This document shows, piece by piece, positions 5,927-5,998 of a DNA stretch of 5,998 bases. The notes beneath the pieces are model-generated. The model saw nothing but the letters and a program-made list of their open reading frames with translations. It was not told where the DNA came from and did no database searches. A program made the translations under genes and the position numbers. Position 1 is the first letter of the stretch; every line of letters starts with the position of its first letter. The stretch is taken from positions 1 to 5,998 of the forward strand of contig QJYE01000393.1 of NCBI GenBank assembly GCA_003235785.1. The letters are read 5' to 3'. This stretch comes from Nitrospirota bacterium (GTDB lineage Bacteria > Nitrospirota > Nitrospiria > Nitrospirales > UBA8639).

Positions 5927-5998
5927 TTAATTGGGCTGTTGAGTCGTTCGCGTCGATTCTTCATAAATCGTTGTCGGCAGACCGTCATCATCACCGCA
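5927..5998 (-). CDS. 3' end of an unidentified gene (23 codons and stop)
   Basis: The frame is open from the window edge to TAA at 5927-5929. Its residues, CGDDDGLPTTIYEE followed by STRTTQQPN, form a hydrophilic tail typical of a protein C-terminus. A second minus-strand frame is also open across the edge for about 32 codons, but it is rich in Arg and Trp and looks like a shadow. No product can be named from so few residues. The terminator-like structure at 5813-5851 fits a gene ending here. Confidence 0.42.
   Translation of the reverse strand, partial: CGDDDGLPTTIYEESTRTTQQPN

Noticed and set aside
5913..5937. AGCCCA/TGGGCT inverted repeat around the stop of the right-hand gene
   Set aside because: The 6-bp stem has a 13-base loop that contains the stop codon, and no T-run follows on the minus strand, so it is not a convincing terminator.

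Overview
All credible genes in this window lie on the minus strand, so transcription runs from high to low coordinates. In that order the window holds: the last codons of an unidentified gene (5927-5998); a roughly 295-base intergenic stretch; malQ, a GH77 4-alpha-glucanotransferase (3397-5631); a 153-base gap with a promoter-like pair and a possible 26-codon ORF; a tight three-gene run of a small MscS-like membrane protein (2395-3243), a soluble MgtE-sensor paralogue (1559-2392) and a full-length MgtE magnesium channel (222-1559); a 160-base gap with a good promoter candidate overlapping a palindrome; and the first 20 codons of another gene (1-61).

The sequence suggests a Gram-negative-type bacterium with about half G+C by eye. 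The protein style and the gene mix would fit a Nitrospirota-like or related environmental lineage, but no taxonomic marker is present and this is only a guess. There are no rRNA or tRNA genes, CRISPR arrays, insertion sequences or phage genes. The region reads as ordinary chromosomal housekeeping DNA.

The three-gene run is the most interesting part. The mscS-like stop and the next ATG are separated by 2 bases, and the following stop and ATG overlap as TGATG, so the three proteins are almost certainly made from one transcript with translational coupling. Two are membrane proteins of ion and osmotic homeostasis. The middle one has the MgtE N domain plus two CBS domains but no membrane part, and several acidic positions present in the full-length neighbour are replaced. 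The likely theme is Mg2+ and envelope or osmotic stress handling, with the middle protein as a possible regulatory partner.

malQ appears to be its own unit. It has a 295-base upstream region with a weak promoter candidate and a weak terminator-like structure for the preceding gene. It would serve glycogen or maltodextrin metabolism. The regulatory elements reported are read by eye and have low to moderate confidence.
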